DNA of 52,686 bases, from positions 1 through 52,686 of the forward strand of contig JAOAIK010000062.1 in assembly GCA_026414745.1 (NCBI GenBank). Reading direction: 5' to 3'. A program made the translations under genes and the position numbers. The stretch is from Roseococcus sp. Lineage in GTDB: Bacteria > Pseudomonadota > Alphaproteobacteria > Acetobacterales > Acetobacteraceae. Of the stretch, positions 18,559 to 28,218 are shown piece by piece (within the stretch, counting starts at the first letter, position 1; every line of letters begins with the position of its first letter). Below the pieces are notes generated by a model that did not search any database, was not told the DNA's origin, and saw nothing but the letters and a program-made list of their open reading frames with translations.

Positions 18559-18667
18559 CTTGTTCCTTCCAGTGTTGCAGACAGGCGCCGCGTGCTGCGG
18601 CGGCCAGGCACCCGCCCTCCTGGCTGGTGCGGTGCGGATCAGCGCCCGCCCATCATGGCCGGGCATG

Positions 18668-18683
18668 GTTAACGGGGCTTGAA
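18668..18683 (-). promoter_or_regulatory. Candidate CtrA-binding box upstream of flbT
   Basis: On the minus strand it reads TTCA, seven bases, TTAAC, continuing as TTAACCATG. It has the same one-mismatch form as the box at 17013 and also matches the extended half-site TTAACCAT known for CtrA. It lies 110 bases before the flbT start in an intergenic gap. Confidence 0.5.
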
Positions 18684-18698
18684 GCGCCCGCCTCCCGC

Positions 18699-19766
18699 TC
18701 AGCGCAGGAAGCGCGCAAGGGTGAGTTCGGAGAGCGAGGCCATGGCGCGGTAGCTCGCCTCGAGCGCGGTGCGCGTGGCCTGCAGCCGCTCCAGCGCGGC
18801 GGCGAGATCCACCTCCTCGACGGCGGCGAGCTGCTCGCGGAGCTGGTCCGAGACCTCGCGGTGGCGACGCTGCGCCGAGCCCATGCGCCCCGCGGCCTGT
18901 CCCAGCGCGCCGGCTTCCTCGGCCAGCGCCGTCTCCGCCGCGGCGAAGCCGTCCCGGATGCCGGCGAGCAGCGCGTCCCATTCCGGCCCCTCGGCGGCCA
19001 GGCTGGCGTCCAGGGCGGCGACGCTCATCAGGTTCCGCATCAGGTCGCGGGCCCAGCTTCCGGTGGTCTCGCCCCGGCTTTCGGCCACGGCGTTGCGGTC
19101 CGCGGCGATGCCGTAGGCGATGAGCTGGCCATCCGCGGCGGGAACCGCCCGTCGCCCCTCGCGCGCGTCGGGCGGCAGGGCCTCCTGGGCGCGCAGGTGG
19201 TCGGAGAAGGGCGAGACGCCGGCAAGGTTGCTCTGCGCGATGCCGCGCGTGGCCGCCATCACCGCTGCCGCGCCCAGCGTGCCGAGCGCGCCCACCTCGG
19301 CGGCGATGTCCTGCGCCATCTGCCCGGTGGCGAGCCCGTCCGGGTCGGGGATGGGCGGGTTGCCGATGTCCTGTCCGCTGAACAGGTATTCCCCGGCATG
19401 GCGCTGGTTGAGCAGATGCCCCATCTCGGTCAGGGCGAGGCGGGCCTCGCTGCGCGCCGAGGCGATCAGCAGCGGATCGCCCGAATAGAGTCGCGGCACG
19501 ACATTGGCGCGGAACTCGCGCGCGATCTCGCGCAGGCGCGACAGGCTCTCCTGCATCACGCCGGCGCGGCCCTGCGCCTGGGTCAGCGCGCGGTCGTAGG
19601 TCTCGCGCCGGCCGAGCTCGGCGCGCAGCGAGATGGCGCGCGGCAGCTCGGGCGCGAGCTCGCCCAGCCGCTCCATGCGCTGGCCGGTGGCGGCCTGGCG
19701 CGTCAGCGCCTCGAGCCGGGCGCGCAGCAGCGCCGTCTCGGCCGAAAGGCGCGCGGAGATCTCCAT
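18699..19766 (-). CDS. flgL: Flagellar hook-filament junction protein FlgL
   Basis: A 355-residue flagellin-like protein with coiled-coil-forming helices at both ends: N-terminal AETALLRARLEALTRQAATGQ and C-terminal VDLAAALERLQATRTALEASYRAM. The middle contains AGEYLFSGQDIGNPPI, resembling the FlgL/flagellin motif 'YLFSG..'. FlgL is exported through the flagellar type III apparatus and forms the second junction ring between hook and filament. It follows flgK with a 22-base gap, as in most flagellar operons. Its length is typical of FlgL; flagellin itself would usually show a more conserved N-terminus. Confidence 0.87.
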   Translation of the reverse strand: MEISARLSAETALLRARLEALTRQAATGQRMERLGELAPELPRAISLRAELGRRETYDRALTQAQGRAGVMQESLSRLREIAREFRANVVPRLYSGDPLLIASARSEARLALTEMGHLLNQRHAGEYLFSGQDIGNPPIPDPDGLATGQMAQDIAAEVGALGTLGAAAVMAATRGIAQSNLAGVSPFSDHLRAQEALPPDAREGRRAVPAADGQLIAYGIAADRNAVAESRGETTGSWARDLMRNLMSVAALDASLAAEGPEWDALLAGIRDGFAAAETALAEEAGALGQAAGRMGSAQRRHREVSDQLREQLAAVEEVDLAAALERLQATRTALEASYRAMASLSELTLARFLR

Positions 19767-19788
19767 GGCCTTCTCCTCTCACTCGGTC

Positions 19789-21324
19789 TCAGCGCACCGC
19801 GCCGAGCAGCGTCTCCCACATGGCCTGGGCGGTGCTCAGCACGCGCGCGTTGGCGGCATAGGCGTTCTGCAGGCGGATCAGCGCGGACATCTCGGCATCC
19901 GTGTCCACGCCGGATTCGTTCTGGAAGCGCGCATCGAGGCCCCGGCGCAGCGACTCCGCGCGCTCCGCCGCCGCCGCCGCCGCCGCGCGGTCGCCGGCCT
20001 GGGCGGCGGCGAGCACGCCGGCATAGGCCTCGAGGCTGCGCGGGGCGAGGAAGGGCGAGGCGAGGCTGCCATCGGGGCCGAGCCCGCCCACGGGCAGGCT
20101 GGCCCAGGCCGTGCCGGGGCGCACCGTCTCGCCCATCGCGTGCGCGATCAGCCGGTCGAGCAGGACGGAGAAGCCCTCCGGCCCGCCCGGGGGGTTGGGC
20201 GCGAAGGCGCTGGGCCCGCCCGGCGTGTCGGCCACCGCATGGGTGCCGTCGCGGATCAGCGCCGGGTTGGCGGCGACCGCGTCGGAGAGACGGATCTGGT
20301 TGGCGAATCCCATGATGCCCGCGGCGGGGGCATTGTAGGGCAGCGTCACGTCCGGCACCTGGCCGGAGGCGCCGGTGAACAGCCGCAGCCCCTGCGCGTC
20401 GAAGCGGGCGGCGAGATGGGCTGCGGCGAGGTCGAGCTCGGCCTGGTAGCGGGGCAGGGTGGCGTCGCGCAGCGCGACCAGCTCGCCGAGCCGCCCGCCC
20501 GCGAGCTGGCGCGTCACGTCCACGCCGCCGAAGGTGATGCCGGGCAGGGTGCCGCCCGTGCCGTGATAGGCCTCGGGGCCGACCGAGGCGCGCTCGGTCG
20601 CGAAGACCTCGCCGCGCGGATCGAGCGGCAGGGCGAGCCCGCCCTGGGTAACCAGCACGAGGCCGCCATCGCCCCGGTGCAGGGCGCGCACAGGCAGGCT
20701 CTCCGAGAGACGATCGAGGGCGAGATCGCGCTTGTCCTCGAGATCGCCCGTGGGCACGCCGAGCACGCGGTCCTGCCGGATGCGCTCGGTGAGGTCGGCC
20801 ACCTCGCGCAGCGTGGCGTTGATGCGGGCCACCTCCTCCACGATGCCGTCCTGCGCGCGCTGGCGCGCCTCGCCGACGGCGCCGGCGATTTCCTGGAAGC
20901 GCAGGGCGAGGGAGCGGGCGGCCTCGCGCGCCTCGCGCTGCAGGCCGGCCTCGCCCGGCGAGGCGCGCAGGGCGATCAGGCCCTCGCGCAGCGCGCCCAG
21001 GGCGCCGCCCAGCGTGTCGCTCCCGCCGGGCGTGCCGTGCGCCGCCTCGACGCCGGCGAGCAGCCGCTCGCGCAGGCGGGCCGCGGCCGCCTCGCCGCCG
21101 CGCGCATGGCGTTCGGCGATCAGCGCCTGGTCCACGCTCCGCCGGGCCTCGCCGAGCCGCACGCCGAGAGGCTGGCCGCCGACGGAGACGGTCTCCGCCT
21201 CGGCGTTCTTGCGCGTGTGGCCGGGCGTGTCGGCGTTGGCGATGTTGTGCGTGACCTGCGCGAGCGCGCGCTGCGTGGCGGACAGCCCGCTGCGCGCGAT
21301 GCCGAAGGCGAGGTCGATGGTCAT
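19789..21324 (-). CDS. flgK: Flagellar hook-associated protein FlgK (HAP1)
   Basis: A 511-residue axial protein. The N-terminal rod-type motif ATQRALAQVTHNIANADTPG and the C-terminal NAYAANARVLSTAQAMWETL are the paired helices that polymerise in the flagellar channel. Internal segments (LTERIRQDRVLG, DLEDKRDLALDRLSE) match the FlgK core. It caps the hook and begins the hook-filament junction. It follows flgE after 102 bases. A TTAACCGG half-site on the minus strand lies about 28 bases before the start, similar to the one before fliF, so it may have its own promoter or extend from flgE. Confidence 0.93.
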   Translation of the reverse strand: MTIDLAFGIARSGLSATQRALAQVTHNIANADTPGHTRKNAEAETVSVGGQPLGVRLGEARRSVDQALIAERHARGGEAAAARLRERLLAGVEAAHGTPGGSDTLGGALGALREGLIALRASPGEAGLQREAREAARSLALRFQEIAGAVGEARQRAQDGIVEEVARINATLREVADLTERIRQDRVLGVPTGDLEDKRDLALDRLSESLPVRALHRGDGGLVLVTQGGLALPLDPRGEVFATERASVGPEAYHGTGGTLPGITFGGVDVTRQLAGGRLGELVALRDATLPRYQAELDLAAAHLAARFDAQGLRLFTGASGQVPDVTLPYNAPAAGIMGFANQIRLSDAVAANPALIRDGTHAVADTPGGPSAFAPNPPGGPEGFSVLLDRLIAHAMGETVRPGTAWASLPVGGLGPDGSLASPFLAPRSLEAYAGVLAAAQAGDRAAAAAAAERAESLRRGLDARFQNESGVDTDAEMSALIRLQNAYAANARVLSTAQAMWETLLGAVR

Positions 21325-21426
21325 GGTCCCTCCAGCCTGGCGAGACGCCGGTTAACGAAATCCTGCCGCGCGGCGCGGTGCGGGGACCTCCGGCGACCGC
21401 CGCCGGGCGGCCGCCGCGGCCCGCCC

Positions 21427-22710
21427 TCAGCGGCGCATGTTGATCGTCTCCTGCAGCATCTCGTCGCTCGCGGTGACCACGCGCGTGTTCGCGCTGTAGG
21501 CGCGCTGGGCGACGATGAGCTTGGTGAACTCGGTGGCCATGTCCACGTTCGACCGCTCGAGCGCCCCGGTGACGAGCTTGCCCACGCCGTTTCCGTTCGG
21601 ATCGTTCACCCGCGCCTCGCCGCTCTCGATCGTCCGCATGAAGGCCGTGCCGTCCAGGCGCTGCAGCCGGTCCGGGTCGTTGAAGCCGACGATGGGCACG
21701 CGGTAGATGACGCGCGACTGGCCGTTGTCGTAGTTCACCGTCACGTCGCCGTTCTCGCGCACGGCGAGGCCGGCATAGGAGCCGGGCGGCACGCCGTTCT
21801 GCTGGACGTTGCGCAGCGAGAAGTCGCTGCCCGCATACTGCGTCAGGCCCTGGGCGATGCCGAAGCGGCCGAGGTTGAGCGTGATCGTCTGGTTGCCCAG
21901 GCCGAAATCCATGTCGAAGCTGTAGTTGAGCGGCGTGTTCACCACGCCCGTCACGCCGTCGAAGGACTCGAGCGTGCCGTTGGTGGAGAAGGTGATCGGG
22001 ATGTCGACCGGCCCGCCCGCCGGATCGGGCTGGATGGTCATCTGCCAGGAGCGCGCGGGGCCCGGCGAGCCCGGGGTCTGCGAGAAGGTGAGCGTCAGCG
22101 CCCGGCGCGTGCCGAGGCTGTCATAGACCTGCACCTGAGTGGAGAAGCTGCGCACATCGGCGGGCGTGGGGGGCGGGTCGAGCGCGGGCAGATTGGCCGC
22201 GATGGTGATCTCCGAGGTGGCGATCGGGTTGAAGACCTGCTGGCTGACGCGGATGGGTTCGAGCGTGGTGCGGTCCACCACCCCGTCGCCGGAGACCGGC
22301 CATCCCTGCAGGTAGTAGTTGGCGCCGTTGACGAGGTAGCCGTCGCGGTCCATGCGGAAATCCCCCGCGCGGCTGAAGAACTGCCGCTCGTCGAACACCG
22401 GCAGCCCGTTCGCGAAGCCCCGCGCCAGCGCCACCGAGAAGAAGCCCTGCCCGCCGATGGCCAGCGCCAGCGGGTTCTCGCTCTGCTCGATGGTGCCCTG
22501 CACGCTGTTGGTGAAGTCCGGCCGGGCGAAGACCGAGCCCGGCGCGTGCAGGGTGGGGCCCGACTGGGTGACCAGATCCTGGAAGTTGGTGTCCACCCGC
22601 TTGAAGCCGACGGTCTGGCTGTTGGCGAGATTGTCCGAGACATGACCGAGCGCGCGGGCCTGGGCCATGAGGCCGGAGATGGCCGTCGTCATGGAGCCGA
22701 AGAGGGACAT
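21427..22710 (-). CDS. flgE: Flagellar hook protein FlgE
   Basis: A 427-residue hook subunit. N-terminal MSLFGSMTTAISGLMAQARA and HVSDNLANSQTVGFKR, the LALAIGGQGFFSV segment, and C-terminal LERSNVDMATEFTKLIVAQR with the final DEMLQETINMRR are canonical. The subunits form the curved hook joining rod and filament after type III export. AAGGA precedes the start. A sigma-54 promoter with exact GG-N10-GC spacing lies about 60-75 bases upstream, in keeping with late (class III) expression under the FlbD homologue encoded in the same island. It is divergent from fliK. Confidence 0.96.
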   Translation of the reverse strand: MSLFGSMTTAISGLMAQARALGHVSDNLANSQTVGFKRVDTNFQDLVTQSGPTLHAPGSVFARPDFTNSVQGTIEQSENPLALAIGGQGFFSVALARGFANGLPVFDERQFFSRAGDFRMDRDGYLVNGANYYLQGWPVSGDGVVDRTTLEPIRVSQQVFNPIATSEITIAANLPALDPPPTPADVRSFSTQVQVYDSLGTRRALTLTFSQTPGSPGPARSWQMTIQPDPAGGPVDIPITFSTNGTLESFDGVTGVVNTPLNYSFDMDFGLGNQTITLNLGRFGIAQGLTQYAGSDFSLRNVQQNGVPPGSYAGLAVRENGDVTVNYDNGQSRVIYRVPIVGFNDPDRLQRLDGTAFMRTIESGEARVNDPNGNGVGKLVTGALERSNVDMATEFTKLIVAQRAYSANTRVVTASDEMLQETINMRR

Positions 22711-22768
22711 GGGGGGTGTCCTTCATTGTGGTGGCGGCCGGGAGGGGGGATGGCCGTGCCTCTCTCCT

Positions 22769-22784
22769 GGCAGGGGCCGTGCCA
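22769..22784 (-). promoter_or_regulatory. Sigma-54 promoter for flgE
   Basis: On the minus strand the sequence is TGGCACG, GCCC, CTGCC: a perfect -24 element and a -12 element with one change (CTGC for TTGC), with the obligatory GG-N10-GC spacing. The predicted start of transcription is near 22758, giving a leader of about 48 bases to flgE. The site is nearly palindromic (TGGCA...TGCCA at 22768-22784), so the plus strand also offers GG-N10-GC toward fliK. Confidence 0.6.
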
Positions 22785-22929
22785 GGGCCCGGGCGGGCAC
22801 GCCCGGCAAGGGCGGGGCGGGGCCCGGCAGATGCTGCCGCCGCCGCGGCGAAGCCTGCCGGCCCGACCCTGGCATGCGGCGGCGCGCCGCTTGCAGCCGC
22901 CTCGGCGCGCCATCCACCGGAGCCGTCAC

Positions 22930-24603
22930 ATGGACTCCCTCGCCGTGCCGCCCCTGTCCTCTCCCGCCTGGTCGCCGCCGCTGCCGGCCCTCGAGGGGGA
23001 AGCAGGCGGCTTCATGGAGTTGCTCGCTGGAAGCCTGCCTGCCGTCCCGCCGCCGGAGCGTGCCGCGCCGATCCGCCCTGTGGCCGCCGGGAGCGCCGGT
23101 CGTCCGGCGCTCGCGCCCCTGGCCGGCGTCGCGCCGGAGACGATCCCGGAAGCGGTGGCCGACGCGGCGGTGCCGGTGCTCGCGGAGCCGCCCACCGCCG
23201 CCGGCGACCGCGCGGGGGGCACGCGGGCTGGAGGCGGGGCACGGGCCGCGGCGGCCACCCCTCTCGCCGGCCCCCGGCCTGGTCCAACCCAGCTTCGCGG
23301 CGGTGCGGCCGCGACCGTCCAGGCCGCGGCCGGCGCGCCGGTTCCGCGCGAGGAGCCGGCCGCGCCGTGGGCGGCTGCGCCTGCCCTGTCCCTTGCCTCG
23401 ACGGAGGTCGAGGCGGCGCCGGCCCCCTCCCCGAGGGACGGCGCCATGGCCGCGCCGCCTGCCGCCGAGACCGAAGCGCGGACGGGCGCGCAGACCGGAG
23501 CGCCGAGCCGGGAGGCGGCGCCGTCCGGCCCACCCCTGTCGCTCGCGGCCGCGACAACGCCCATCGCGGCGCCGGCGCAGACGGTGCCGACCGGCGCGGT
23601 GGCGCCGCCGCACGGCCCCTCCTCGCCGGCGGCGCCGGCACCCCCCCTGTCGGCGAGGCCGGTGGCGGGGGCTGTCGTCCCTGATCCTGGAGCGGGCGCG
23701 GGTGCCGCCCATGCGGCGCCGACGGCATGGCGATCGGGGCAGACCGGCGCCCAGCCGGCGCCGGATGCGCCGCCGCCCGAACCGCTCGAGGCGGCTGGCG
23801 GCCTCGCCGTTCCTTCCACGTCGTCCCACGCCGCTCCGGCGGCGATCAGCTCCGCCCCAGCCGGCGCGACGCCGCCCGATCCGACGCGCCCGCCGCCGCG
23901 GGCGGGGCTGGCCTCGGCGCCCGCGGAAGGGCCGTCTTTCCTTCCCTTCGAGGTCACGACACCCCCACCCGATCCGGCGCTCGCGGAGGCGGAGAGCGCC
24001 GCCCCGCCGGCGATCGCGCGCGACGCCGCCCCGCGGGGTGCGCCGGGCGAAGGCGCGGCCCAGGCGGCACGCGAGGCCGTCCCGCCCATGCCGCGCGCCG
24101 CGCCGGAGCTCGCCGCCTGGGCCGCGGGTCTGGCCGGCGAGACGCCCGAAGGGTCCGTGCGCAGCGAGGCGGCGCCGCCCGCCCCTCCGCCCGCGCCGCC
24201 GCCGCCCGCGCGTCAGGTCGCGCCCGTGGCGGTGGCCCTCGCCTTCGCCCCGGCGCTCGGCCAGTTCCAGGTTGCGCTCGATCCGCCCGAGCTCGGGCGG
24301 GTGGAGATCGCGGTGCGCCGCGAGGGCGAGGGGCACGAGGTGCGCGTGCTGGCCGAGCGGCCGGAGACTCTCGCCCTGCTCGAGCGCGACCGTGCCGAGC
24401 TGGGGCGCGCCCTGGCGGAAGCCGGGGTGGCGCTGGGCGAGGGCGGGCTGCGCTTCGCCCTGGCCGGCGAATCGGGCCCGGGCGGCGGGCGGGGCGGTGA
24501 CCGCGGCCGCGCCCCCGCTCCGCCATGGCGCGCCGAACCCGCGTCCGCCCCCGCCGCCGGTCCGCCATCGGCCGGGCGCGGCCTCATCGACCTCCGGATC
24601 TGA
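22930..24603 (+). CDS. fliK: Flagellar hook-length control protein FliK
   Basis: A 557-residue protein. The first roughly 430 residues are strongly Pro/Ala-rich and of low complexity, expected for the extended ruler region. The Flg_hook domain follows: FQVALDPPELGRVEIAVRRE, then HEVRVLAERPETLALLERDR and ELGRALAEAGV. This domain switches export from hook to filament substrates. The C-terminal tail is again Gly/Pro-rich. GGAG lies eight bases before the ATG. It heads a two-gene unit with flgD, divergent from flgE. The low-complexity region makes alignment to distant homologues unreliable; the C-terminal domain carries the identification. Confidence 0.9.
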   Translation: MDSLAVPPLSSPAWSPPLPALEGEAGGFMELLAGSLPAVPPPERAAPIRPVAAGSAGRPALAPLAGVAPETIPEAVADAAVPVLAEPPTAAGDRAGGTRAGGGARAAAATPLAGPRPGPTQLRGGAAATVQAAAGAPVPREEPAAPWAAAPALSLASTEVEAAPAPSPRDGAMAAPPAAETEARTGAQTGAPSREAAPSGPPLSLAAATTPIAAPAQTVPTGAVAPPHGPSSPAAPAPPLSARPVAGAVVPDPGAGAGAAHAAPTAWRSGQTGAQPAPDAPPPEPLEAAGGLAVPSTSSHAAPAAISSAPAGATPPDPTRPPPRAGLASAPAEGPSFLPFEVTTPPPDPALAEAESAAPPAIARDAAPRGAPGEGAAQAAREAVPPMPRAAPELAAWAAGLAGETPEGSVRSEAAPPAPPPAPPPPARQVAPVAVALAFAPALGQFQVALDPPELGRVEIAVRREGEGHEVRVLAERPETLALLERDRAELGRALAEAGVALGEGGLRFALAGESGPGGGRGGDRGRAPAPPWRAEPASAPAAGPPSAGRGLIDLRI

Positions 24604-24630
24604 CGCTCACCGCATGAGAGGAGAATGGCC

Positions 24631-25299
24631 ATGAGCGGCACCATCGCCTCCGCCTCCGCCCCCGCGGCCGGCACGGGCAGCGCGGGCCGCGCCGGCACCC
24701 GCATCAACGCCGATTTCGACATGTTCCTGACCCTGCTCACCACGCAGCTGCGCAACCAGGACCCGACGCGGGCCATGGACGCGCAGCAGATGACGCAGCA
24801 GCTCGTGCAGTTCGCCGGGGTGGAGCAGCAGATCGCCGCCAATCAGAGGCTGGAGCGGCTGATCGCGCTGCAGGAGGCGGGACAGCTCACCGCCTCCGCG
24901 CCGCTGATCGGGCGCTGGGTGGAGGTGGAGAGCGACCGCCTCAGCCTGCAGGGCGGCGAGGCGCGGCTGCGCCTGCCCGCCGCCGCGACGGCAGGCGAGC
25001 GCGCGGTGGTGAGCGTGCTGGACGCGCAGGGGCGGCTGCTGCTCTCGCGCGAGGTGAGGCTCGCCGCGGCGCCGCAGGAGTGGCGCTGGGACGGGCGCGA
25101 CGCCGCGGGCCGGCCGCTCCCTGACGGCGCCTATGCGGTGCGCGTGAGCACGACCGGCAGCGGCGGGGAAACGCGCGCGCTCGCCTTCTCGGTGATCGGC
25201 CGGGCCACCGCGGCGGAACGCCGCGACGGGCAGGTGCAGCTCCGCCTCGGCGCGCTGGCGGTGGGCTTCGACAAGCTGAGAGGGCTGGCCGAAAGCTGA
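24631..25299 (+). CDS. flgD: Flagellar hook cap scaffold FlgD
   Basis: A 222-residue hook-assembly scaffold. The family signature DFDMFLTLLTTQLRNQDPTR is followed by DAQQMTQQLVQFAGVEQQI. The FLG/Fn3-like domain comes next (PLIGRWVEVESDRLSL... EWRWDGRDAAGRPLPDGAYAV). FlgD caps the growing hook and promotes FlgE assembly. I chose the ATG at 24631 because AGGAGA lies at ideal spacing; an ATG at 24625 abuts that site. It follows fliK after 27 bases. Its substrate gene flgE is on the opposite strand. Confidence 0.93.
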   Translation: MSGTIASASAPAAGTGSAGRAGTRINADFDMFLTLLTTQLRNQDPTRAMDAQQMTQQLVQFAGVEQQIAANQRLERLIALQEAGQLTASAPLIGRWVEVESDRLSLQGGEARLRLPAAATAGERAVVSVLDAQGRLLLSREVRLAAAPQEWRWDGRDAAGRPLPDGAYAVRVSTTGSGGETRALAFSVIGRATAAERRDGQVQLRLGALAVGFDKLRGLAES

Positions 25300-25382
25300 G
25301 AGCGCGGCGCGAGGGCGTGCGCGCCGGGGCGCAGACCCGCCGCGCGGGGCGCCGGCTTGGCGCGCGGGGCGCGCGCGCCGCG

Positions 25383-25398
25383 TTAACCGGTCGCTAAC
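25383..25398 (+). promoter_or_regulatory. Candidate CtrA-binding box upstream of fliF operon
   Basis: TTAA (25383-25386), seven bases, CTAAC (25394-25398): one mismatch from TTAA-N7-TTAAC. It also forms a direct repeat of TAACCGG spaced 11 bases, one helical turn. It lies 110 bases before fliF; fliF in Caulobacter is a CtrA-controlled early flagellar gene. A short inverted repeat GGCA-N5-TGCC (25408-25420) follows. Confidence 0.55.
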
Positions 25399-25507
25399 CG
25401 GAACCCCGGCAAAACCTGCCTGCCCAGGACGGGCCCTCCCTCGGCGGGGAGGCGAGCCGGGAGTTGCAGGACGTGCCTTTCACCGCCCCTCTGAGCCGGA
25501 CGTCGCG

Positions 25508-27202
25508 ATGGGCGCGCTGATCGCGCAGGTGAAGGCGCTCGGCCGGTGGCGGCTGGCGGCGCTCGGCGGGCTTGCGGTTCTCCTTCTGGCCGGACTCGGC
25601 CTTCTCGTGCTGCGCGCCGGCACGCCGCCCATGGCCCTGCTCTACGGGGATCTCGAGGCGCGCGACGCCGGCGCGGTGGTCGCGGCGCTGGAGCGCCAGC
25701 GCGTGCCCTATCGCCTGGCCGGCGGAGGCAGCCAGGTGCTGGTGCCGGCGGAGGATGTGCCGCGCCTGCGCCTGATGCTGGCGCGCGAGGGGCTGCCGGC
25801 GGGCGGGTCGCTCGGCTACGAGATCTTCGACCGCGGCGAGGGGCTGACCACCACGCCCTTCCAGCAGGAGATGAACCGGTTGCGCGCGCTGGAGGGCGAG
25901 CTGTCGCGCTCCATCCGTGCGCTCTCGGGCGTGCGCGCGGCGCGGGTGCACCTCGTGCTGCCGCGGCGCGAGGCCTTCTCGCGCGAGCGGGGCGAGGCGC
26001 AGGCCAGCGTGCTGCTGACCATGCAGGGCGCGCAGCGGCTGGACCGCGAGGGCGTGCAGGCGGTGCTGCATCTCGTCGTCGCCGCCGTGCCGGGGCTCAA
26101 GCCGGCCAATGTCTCCATCGTGGACAGCCGGGGCGAGCTGCTGGCGCGCGGCGGCCAGGCGGTGGGCGGGCTCGCGGGCCTGGCCACGCGCGAGGAGCTG
26201 CGCCGCGGCGAGGAGGCGCGCCTCGCCCGCGCCGTCGAGGAGATGCTCGAGCGCGTGCTCGGCCCCGGCCGCGTGCGCGCCGAGGTGGCGCTCGAGATGG
26301 ACCATGACCGGGTGGAGACGCGCGAGGAGCGCTTCGACCCCGACAACCAGGTCGCGCGCAGCCAGCACTCGATCACGGAGACCAGCCGCAGCCAGGAACC
26401 GCAGAACGTCTCGGTGGCGAACAACCTGCCCGGCGCCGAGCCTGGCGGCGGCGGGGCGGGCACGCAGGAGAGCCGCCAGGAGGAGACGACGAACTTCGAG
26501 ATCGGCCGCACCGTGCGCAACATCCTGCGCGACCAGCCGGTGCTGCGCCGCCTCTCGGTGGGCGTGCTGGTGGATGGCGTGACGGAACGGCGCGAGGGCC
26601 AGCCGCCCCAGTTCCGCGAGCGCAGCCCCGAGGAGCTGGCGCGCATCGCCGCGCTGGTGCGCAGCGCGGTGGGCTTCAACGAGCAGCGCGGCGACCGGGT
26701 GGAGGTGGTCTCCATGCGCTTCGCCGAGGTCGAGGCGGCGCAGCCCGAGGCGCCGGGCCTGTTCGGCCTCGGCCTGAGCGAGGCGCTGGTGGCGCGTCTC
26801 GCGGAGACGGCGCTGATCGGCCTGCTCGCGCTGCTCGCGCTCTTCCTCGTCGCCCGGCCGGTGGCCCGCCGCCTGTCGCTCAGCCTCGCTCCGGCGGGCG
26901 CCCTGGCCGGGGCGGCGGCGGGCGGCGGCGCGATCGCGGACGCGCGCGGCGCGCCCCTGCCGCCCGGTGCGCCCGGCGTGGCGGTGCCCTCCGGTGCGCC
27001 CGGCGTGGCGCTGCCGCCCGGGATGGAAGCGGCGGGCGCGCTGCCCGGCTTCGAGGGCAGCGAGGCGATGGTCAGCGTGGCGTCGGTGCGCGGGCAGATG
27101 CGCGCCTCCTCCATCGCGAAGATCGTGAAACTGACCGAGGACCACCCGGAGGAGGCGCTGCTCGTGCTGCGCCGATGGCTGACCCCGGAGGATAGCCTAT
27201 GA
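25508..27202 (+). CDS. fliF: Flagellar MS-ring protein FliF
   Basis: A 564-residue membrane protein with a transmembrane helix near 15-36 ([20 protein letters not shown]), ring-building motifs ([77 protein letters not shown]), a second helix near 435-455, and a C-terminal cytoplasmic tail that should bind FliG ([26 protein letters not shown]). It forms the ring on which the rotor and export gate assemble. It starts the long operon and overlaps fliG by four bases (ATGA). A CtrA-like box precedes it. Confidence 0.96.
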   Translation: MGALIAQVKALGRWRLAALGGLAVLLLAGLGLLVLRAGTPPMALLYGDLEARDAGAVVAALERQRVPYRLAGGGSQVLVPAEDVPRLRLMLAREGLPAGGSLGYEIFDRGEGLTTTPFQQEMNRLRALEGELSRSIRALSGVRAARVHLVLPRREAFSRERGEAQASVLLTMQGAQRLDREGVQAVLHLVVAAVPGLKPANVSIVDSRGELLARGGQAVGGLAGLATREELRRGEEARLARAVEEMLERVLGPGRVRAEVALEMDHDRVETREERFDPDNQVARSQHSITETSRSQEPQNVSVANNLPGAEPGGGGAGTQESRQEETTNFEIGRTVRNILRDQPVLRRLSVGVLVDGVTERREGQPPQFRERSPEELARIAALVRSAVGFNEQRGDRVEVVSMRFAEVEAAQPEAPGLFGLGLSEALVARLAETALIGLLALLALFLVARPVARRLSLSLAPAGALAGAAAGGGAIADARGAPLPPGAPGVAVPSGAPGVALPPGMEAAGALPGFEGSEAMVSVASVRGQMRASSIAKIVKLTEDHPEEALLVLRRWLTPEDSL

Positions 27203-28218
27203 GCGAGACCGCGACGGCGGGTCTGCAGTCGCTGAAGGGCCCGCAGAAGGCCGCGATCATCATGCTGACCATCGGCGAGGAGCACGCGGCCAAGCTGTTC
27301 GCGCGGATGCACGAGGACGAGATCCGCGACCTCTCCCACGCCATGGCGCAGCTCGGCACCGTGCCGGCCGAGCTGGTCGAGGCGGTGTGCGAGGAGTTCG
27401 CCGGCAATCTCGGCCAGGCGGGGCGGCTCATCGGCTCCTTCGAGACGACCGAACGGCTGCTGCTCAAGACGCTGCCGAAGGAGCGCGTGGCCCAGATCAT
27501 GGAGGAGATCCGCGGCCCCGCGGGCCGCACCATGTGGGACAAGCTCGGCAACGTCAGCGAGACGGTGCTCGCGAACTACCTGAAGAACGAATACCCGCAG
27601 ACCGTGGCGGTGGTGCTGACCAAGGTGAAGCCCGACCACGCCGCGCGCGTGCTGGCCCTGCTGCCGGATGGCTTCGCCATGGAGGTGGTGATGCGCATGC
27701 TGCGGATGGAGAACGTGCAGAAGGAGGCGCTGGAGGGCGTGGAACGCACGCTGAAGATGGAGTTCATGTCGAACCTCGCCCGCACGCAGCGCCGCGATCC
27801 GCACGAGCTGATGGCCGACATCTTCAACAGCCTGGACCGCCAGGCCGAGGCCCGCATCATGAGCGCGCTGGAGGAGCGCAACCGCGAGGCCGCCGAGCGC
27901 ATCCGCAGCCTGATGTTCACCTTCGACGACCTCAAGCGCCTCGATCCGCAGGGCGTGCAGACCCTGCTGCGGGCCGTCGAGAAGGAGCGCCTCACGCTCG
28001 CCCTCAAGGGCGCGGGCGAGGAGATGCGCGACCTCTTCTTCCGCAACATGACCGAGCGCGCGGCGAAGCTGCTGCGCGACGACATCGCCGCGCTCGGTCC
28101 TGTGCGCCTGCGCGACGTGGACGAGGCGCAGGCCGCCATCGTCGCCGCCGCGAAGGAGCTCGCGGCGCAGGGCCAGATCCAGCTTTCGGAGGGCAGCAAT
28201 GAGCAATTCGTCGAGTGA
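27199..28218 (+). CDS. fliG: Flagellar motor switch protein FliG
   Basis: A 339-residue rotor protein. The N-terminal domain ([19 protein letters not shown]) binds FliF. The middle domain has [11 protein letters not shown], the EHPQT-type motif with Tyr in place of His, which contacts FliM. The C-terminal torque domain shows the charged helix [19 protein letters not shown] and [12 protein letters not shown]. Together with FliM and FliN it switches rotation direction. It overlaps fliF by four bases and fliN by twenty. fliM is not in this window. Confidence 0.96.
   Translation: MSETATAGLQSLKGPQKAAIIMLTIGEEHAAKLFARMHEDEIRDLSHAMAQLGTVPAELVEAVCEEFAGNLGQAGRLIGSFETTERLLLKTLPKERVAQIMEEIRGPAGRTMWDKLGNVSETVLANYLKNEYPQTVAVVLTKVKPDHAARVLALLPDGFAMEVVMRMLRMENVQKEALEGVERTLKMEFMSNLARTQRRDPHELMADIFNSLDRQAEARIMSALEERNREAAERIRSLMFTFDDLKRLDPQGVQTLLRAVEKERLTLALKGAGEEMRDLFFRNMTERAAKLLRDDIAALGPVRLRDVDEAQAAIVAAAKELAAQGQIQLSEGSNEQFVE

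Noticed and set aside
19633..22929. Open plus-strand frame that would extend fliK far upstream, antisense to flgK and flgE
   Set aside because: The upstream translation is low-complexity and antisense to conserved genes; fliK has a good start with GGAG at 22930.
25348..25364. GG-N10-GC pattern upstream of fliF suggesting sigma-54
   Set aside because: It falls in a run of alternating G and C where such spacing arises by chance; neither element matches the consensus beyond the invariant bases.
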